From Actinomycetes bacterium (GTDB lineage: Bacteria > Actinomycetota > Acidimicrobiia > Acidimicrobiales > UBA8190), in assembly GCA_021779775.1 (NCBI GenBank), contig JAJYAB010000006.1, positions 1-16,578 on the forward strand: 16,578 nt of DNA. The letters run 5' to 3'. This document shows positions 13,325-16,578 of this stretch, piece after piece (position 1 is the first letter of the stretch; each line of letters starts with the position of its first letter). The notes below the pieces were generated by a model. The model made no database searches and was not told the DNA's origin. It saw nothing but the letters and a program-made list of their open reading frames with translations. Both the position numbers and the translations under genes were made by a program.

Positions 13325-14449
13325 GTGGGCGAGCTCGGAGCTGATACCCGTAGCGGGTCGAGCCTGGCGCGGGCCTGGCCGGGCCCCGAAGCGCTCCTCG
13401 AGATCTCCGGCATACCCGGCTCGTCTGACGTCATCGTGGGTCTGCTGGCTGCTGTGCTCCACGGGCTGCCGGACGCCATCATGCTCCTGCGTGCGGTCCG
13501 CGACGAGCGCGGGGTGGCGGTCGACCTGCGGGTCGAGCACATGAACGAGCTTGCCCATGCGCAGCGCTCGGCCGGGCCGTCCGCCGTCGGCAGGATCTGC
13601 GGCGAGCTCTGGCCGGACATGGTGCGCAGCGGCGTGTTCCGGCGCTGCCTCCGCGTCGCCGACACCGGCCACCTCGAGTCGGGGTTCGCGGAACATGCCA
13701 CCGACCACATGGGGCGCCTGTACGGCATGGAGCACTGGGTGCTGCCGGCCGGACCGGATCTCGTGTTCCTGGTCGAGCGTGACTGCTCGGATCTGCTGCG
13801 CGCTCAGGCGCAGGTGGCCGAAGGGCAGTCCCGGGTCCGCCAGCTCGAGGCGGACCTGCACGAAGCGACGGCCAAGCTCGAGGCGGAAGCCGAGCAGCGC
13901 AGAGCGGCGATGCAGGACCCGCTGACTGGGCTGCCCAACCGCGCCGTGCTCGTCGACCGCACCGGGCATGCCCTGGCACGAGCCAAGCGGTACTCGGACC
14001 CGACCCGGTCGACGGCCATGCTCGCCGTGGACATCGACCGGTTCAGCGAGATCAACAGCATGGGCCGTTCGGTCGGCGATGCCACGCTCAAAGCCGTGGC
14101 AGCCCGGTTGCTGGCCAGCGTGCGCCAGGAGGACACGGTCAGCCGGCTGGCTGCCGACCAGTTCGTGGTCCTGTGCGACCACATCGACGCCGTCGGGCTG
14201 GCCCGCCTGCGGGCCCGGGTGGTGGATGCCGTCACCCAGCCGCTGATCTGGCGTCAGGACGGTGCCAGCCGGCTTCTGGCGGTGGCGGTCAGCATCGGCA
14301 TGACGATGGCCCAGGAAGACGACACGGTGGACGCCCTGTTGCAACGGGTGAGGGGGCAGTTGGCCAAGTCCCGGAGCGAACGTCGGATTGCTCCGGTGGT
14401 CGACATCAGCGCTGCCCGGAACGAACCGGCGGGCATGCCGCACCGCTGA
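13325..14449 (+). CDS. PAS-GGDEF protein with degenerate active site
   Basis: A 374-residue, probably cytoplasmic signalling protein. An N-terminal PAS-like domain (about 45-155; DAIMLLRAVRDERGVAVDLR... typical of actinobacterial PAS sensors) is followed by a charged coiled coil (about 157-195) and a GGDEF domain (about 196-360) starting DPLTGLPNR. The signature GG(D/E)EF is AADQF at 276-280, so diguanylate cyclase activity is unlikely. The inhibitory I-site RxxD is intact as RQED (267-270), exactly five residues upstream, which suggests the domain may bind c-di-GMP as an effector. There is no EAL domain. GTG 13325 has GGAGG with a 7-nt spacer and is preferred over the longer open frame from 13205. 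The target is unknown. A link to the pilus genes of the same window is conceivable but unsupported. Confidence 0.87.
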   Translation: MGELGADTRSGSSLARAWPGPEALLEISGIPGSSDVIVGLLAAVLHGLPDAIMLLRAVRDERGVAVDLRVEHMNELAHAQRSAGPSAVGRICGELWPDMVRSGVFRRCLRVADTGHLESGFAEHATDHMGRLYGMEHWVLPAGPDLVFLVERDCSDLLRAQAQVAEGQSRVRQLEADLHEATAKLEAEAEQRRAAMQDPLTGLPNRAVLVDRTGHALARAKRYSDPTRSTAMLAVDIDRFSEINSMGRSVGDATLKAVAARLLASVRQEDTVSRLAADQFVVLCDHIDAVGLARLRARVVDAVTQPLIWRQDGASRLLAVAVSIGMTMAQEDDTVDALLQRVRGQLAKSRSERRIAPVVDISAARNEPAGMPHR

Positions 14450-14480
14450 GCCCACCCCCACGCACGCTGCTCGCCGCCAC

Positions 14481-14495
14481 GCACGGGGCCCGTGC
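14481..14495. terminator. Possible bidirectional hairpin between convergent genes
   Basis: gcacgg-ggc-ccgtgc in the 51-bp gap between the GGDEF gene (+) and SDR gene (-). The stem is strong and symmetrical, so it could act for both strands; no T-run is seen. Confidence 0.35.
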
Positions 14496-14500
14496 CCTCG

Positions 14501-15238
14501 TCAGAGCCCCATCGCCTCGCCGAGCCCGAAGCGGACACCGGCAGTGAACCCTCCGTCTACCACCATCGCGTGACCCGTGACGAACGATGCATCCTCGGAG
14601 GCCAGGAACGCGGCGCACGACGCGATCTCGTCGGGTCGACCCCATCGACCCAACATGTGCTGGGCAGCGATCCGGTCGTGGTACACCTCCATGCCCGGCA
14701 ACCGCATCATCGCGGTCATCTGCGTCTCGATGAACCCCGGGCACAGGCAGTTGACCCGGATCCCGGTTCTCCCGTAGTCGATGGCCATCTGACGGGTCAG
14801 GAGCACCACTGCTCCCTTGGACGCGTTGTACGCCGACAGGACGTCCCCTCCCCAGAGGCCCTCGATGCTGGCGAGGTGGATGATCGAGCCCGATCTCGCC
14901 GGCATCATGTGTGCCAGCACCGCCTTCGAGACGAGGAACGTCCCGGTCAGGTTGACATCGATGACCCGGTCCCATTCGTCCCTGCCGAGGGCGTGGACCG
15001 GGCCTCCCCCGGCAACACCGGCAGCATTAACGAGCACGTCGATCCGGCCGTGGCGTGATACCACTTCGCCCACGGCCGCCTGGACCGCCACCTCGTCGCG
15101 AACGTCCGCATCGAGATCGGAGCCATCGAGGTCGAGGCCGACGACGGTGGCCCCCTCCTCGGCGAAGCGACCAGCGCACGCTGCCCCGATACCCGATGCC
15201 GCTCCCGTGACGAGGGCTACCTTCTGGTCGAGTCTCAT
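14501..15238 (-). CDS. SDR-family NAD(P)-dependent oxidoreductase
   Basis: A 245-residue classical SDR. Motifs: TGAASGIG at 11-18, Asp36 after strand 2 (NAD-type), NAAG at 71-74, and catalytic Asn96, Ser124, Tyr137 and Lys141 (YNASK), with CPGFIETQM after it and a C-terminal VVDGGFTAG. It is distinct from the SDR at 9557 and does not look like a recent duplicate. ATG 15238 matches the usual family N-terminus; ATG 15250 (four codons earlier) is possible, and neither has a good Shine-Dalgarno. The frame stays open much further upstream but runs through a tandem repeat and the neighbouring gene. The substrate is not evident. It lies downstream of the saccharopine-dehydrogenase-like gene on the same strand, with a 104-bp gap. 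Confidence 0.91.
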   Translation of the reverse strand: MRLDQKVALVTGAASGIGAACAGRFAEEGATVVGLDLDGSDLDADVRDEVAVQAAVGEVVSRHGRIDVLVNAAGVAGGGPVHALGRDEWDRVIDVNLTGTFLVSKAVLAHMMPARSGSIIHLASIEGLWGGDVLSAYNASKGAVVLLTRQMAIDYGRTGIRVNCLCPGFIETQMTAMMRLPGMEVYHDRIAAQHMLGRWGRPDEIASCAAFLASEDASFVTGHAMVVDGGFTAGVRFGLGEAMGL

Positions 15239-15253
15239 ACGCTGCACCATGGC

Positions 15254-15303
15254 ACAGATCTGCACGGTGAAGACAGATCTGCACCGTGAAGACAGATCTG
15301 CAC
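15254..15303. repeat. 19-bp tandem repeat with palindromic core upstream of SDR gene
   Basis: Units acagatctgcacggtgaag (15254-15272), acagatctgcaccgtgaag (15273-15291) and a partial unit (15292-15303). Each contains the 8-bp palindrome cagatctg. The single difference between units makes cacggtg and caccgtg an inverted pair (15263-15269 and 15282-15288). It ends 16 bp before the SDR start on the - strand, where operators or a promoter would be expected. Confidence 0.88.
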
Positions 15304-15342
15304 GCCTGTGTCGATTCTCCGGTCCTGTGCGCCGGCTGGCGG

Positions 15343-16395
15343 TCAGCCGATCGCGTGCACGGTGACACCCGGGAGCTGTGCTGCAAGATCGGGCCCGAAC
15401 GCCTGGGCGGGGGTGAGAGCACCGTGGGGGATGCCTCCGCTCGCCAGCCTGCTCACCACATGCAGCACAGCATCGGCGGTCAGCGTGTAGGCGTTCGGCG
15501 TGGTCATGGTGCCGGTGACGGTCGACCCCTGCCCGTCGGTGGCCCGTCCCCACAGCTGCCCGACGCTGCGCCGGCGGGCGCGCCCCGACGGTCCGGGAAG
15601 ACGGTCGACGACCCCCTTCAGCGCTCGTTGCACTCCCGGCCGGCGGCTGGCGCCGCCGGCGATCGCCACTGCTGCTGCAGCCAGGCCCATGGCGCCTGGC
15701 AGAGCCGTGTACACCGTGATGTCGGGGATGCCGGTCGAGTAGTAGGCGGTGGCGACGTCGCCCCAGGAGACGGCGGTCACGGAGGCCTCCCCGTCGGCAA
15801 AGGTGACCTGGCGCCGGCGCCGGTCCGCCGGCACGTCGACGATGGTGGAGCCGACCCGGCACAGCGACGCCGATCCGAGGGACTCGATCGCCGTCCGCGC
15901 CGTCCCCGGGCTCACACCCCCGTCCATGCGGAACGCCAGTTCCAGGCTGGTTGCCCCGGGCAGGGCCTTGGCGAGCATGGCGGCCAGGCAGTCTGACGGC
16001 ACGACGTCGAACCCGGATCCGGGGAGCACCGACACGCCGGCATCGACGGCCTCTTGGTGCCGCTGCAGCACGGCTTCGAAGACAGCGATCTCCCCGGTGA
16101 TGTCGAGGTAGTGGGTCCCGGTGGCCAGGCAGGCGTCCAGCATCGGCCGGGCGGTGGCGGAGAACGGCCCGGCGCAGTGGACGACGGCGTCGATCCCCGT
16201 CAGCGCTGCTCGCAGCGCTGACGGTTCCCCGAGGCCGAACACCCGGTGCTCGAACCCCGCCGACCGGGCCATCGGTTCGAGCCGCGAGGCATCGCGCCCT
16301 GCGAGCACCGGCTCCTCACCGGCCCGCCGGGCGGCTTCGACCACGAGCCGGCCCGTATAGCCGTACGCCCCATAGAGCAACCAGGTCATCGGCAT
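15343..16395 (-). CDS. Saccharopine dehydrogenase-like NAD(P)-binding reductase
   Basis: A 350-residue protein with an N-terminal Rossmann fold: TWLLYGAYGYTGRLVVEAA at 4-22 with the nucleotide loop G9-A-Y-G12-Y-T-G15, then VLAGRDASRLE, and DAVVHCAGPFSATARPMLDAC. This is the pattern of the saccharopine dehydrogenase / trans-acting enoyl reductase superfamily. The middle contains YLDITGE and PGSGFDVVPSDCLA, also conserved there. True lysine-pathway saccharopine dehydrogenases are longer and no lysine genes are nearby, so a role in reducing an acyl or lipid substrate is more likely; this is inference. The start is the first Met of MPMTW (16395); Met at 16389 is equally possible and neither has a strong ribosome binding site. 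Confidence 0.85.
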   Translation of the reverse strand: MPMTWLLYGAYGYTGRLVVEAARRAGEEPVLAGRDASRLEPMARSAGFEHRVFGLGEPSALRAALTGIDAVVHCAGPFSATARPMLDACLATGTHYLDITGEIAVFEAVLQRHQEAVDAGVSVLPGSGFDVVPSDCLAAMLAKALPGATSLELAFRMDGGVSPGTARTAIESLGSASLCRVGSTIVDVPADRRRRQVTFADGEASVTAVSWGDVATAYYSTGIPDITVYTALPGAMGLAAAAVAIAGGASRRPGVQRALKGVVDRLPGPSGRARRRSVGQLWGRATDGQGSTVTGTMTTPNAYTLTADAVLHVVSRLASGGIPHGALTPAQAFGPDLAAQLPGVTVHAIG

Positions 16396-16578
16396 CGAGC
16401 AGTCCGGGCAACAGGTCGGCTGTCGGCTCCGAGCCCCATGCGGGCGAAGACGTCGAGATGGCAATTCATAGCGCGTGCTCCCATCCCCCCAATGCTCCCA
16501 TCCCCCCCAGTGCTCCCCTCCCCCCCCCTTACCTCCCACCGCCCCCCCCCCCCCGCGCGCCGCGCCCCCCCCACCCCC
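16396..16578. other. Low-complexity contig-end region
   Basis: From about 16475 a 17-18 bp unit like gtgctcccatcccccca repeats three times, and the last ~50 bases are nearly pure C runs with a gcgcgccgcg patch. No gene is supported. This may be a real repeat followed by sequencing or assembly error at a contig end. Confidence 0.6.

Noticed and set aside
13208..14461. 417-codon open frame on the - strand opposite the GGDEF gene
   Set aside because: Antisense shadow; the + strand product has PAS, coiled-coil and GGDEF-domain motifs.
15239..15862. Upstream extension of the SDR gene on the - strand
   Set aside because: It runs through the tandem repeat and into the saccharopine-dehydrogenase-like gene in another frame; SDR similarity starts at MRLDQKVALVTG.

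Overview
The window is a very GC-rich stretch from an Actinomycetota genome. The gene types (Tad pilus genes ending in a LysM-BTAD protein, several SDRs, a saccharopine-dehydrogenase-like reductase) suggest Acidimicrobiia or a relative, but this is inferred from gene content and not from a marker gene. Starts are a mix of ATG and GTG, and stop/start overlaps are common. The last ~80 bases are almost pure C runs and look like a contig end.

Region 1 (3-3653, + strand) is the tail of a TadZ/CpaE-like protein, then tadA (secretion ATPase), tadB and tadC (inner-membrane platform). Each gene overlaps the next by an ATGA or GTGA junction. Region 2 (about 3654-5000) is a decayed mobile-element scar on the - strand. 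It holds a HicB-like antitoxin, a 5'-truncated hicA remnant, two tandem operator-like palindromes and a tyrosine-recombinase pseudogene with two in-frame stops, a frameshift, an internal deletion and no catalytic tyrosine. It sits inside what would otherwise be one tad operon.

Region 3 (5005-9399, + strand) resumes the tad cluster: a Flp-type pilin, two TadE-like pseudopilins and a TadG-like protein, again overlapping. It ends with a 965-residue membrane protein that combines LysM, a proline-rich repeat, a central ATPase-like domain without an evident P-loop lysine, and a SARP/BTAD-type C-terminus. Together regions 1 and 3 would build and anchor a Flp pilus or pseudopilus; no prepilin peptidase is visible in the window.

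Region 4 (9400-16395) is a set of mostly single-gene units: an SDR oxidoreductase (+), an alpha/beta hydrolase (-) divergent from glutamate decarboxylase (+), a small Cys-rich ORF (-), a PAS-GGDEF protein with a degenerate active site but a retained I-site (+), a second SDR (-) and a saccharopine-dehydrogenase-like reductase (-).

A recurring feature is short tandem repeats with 14-19 bp periods, between genes and in frame inside coding regions. At two loci (pilin at 5005 and SDR at 9557) the last, diverged repeat unit contains the ribosome binding site of the following gene.
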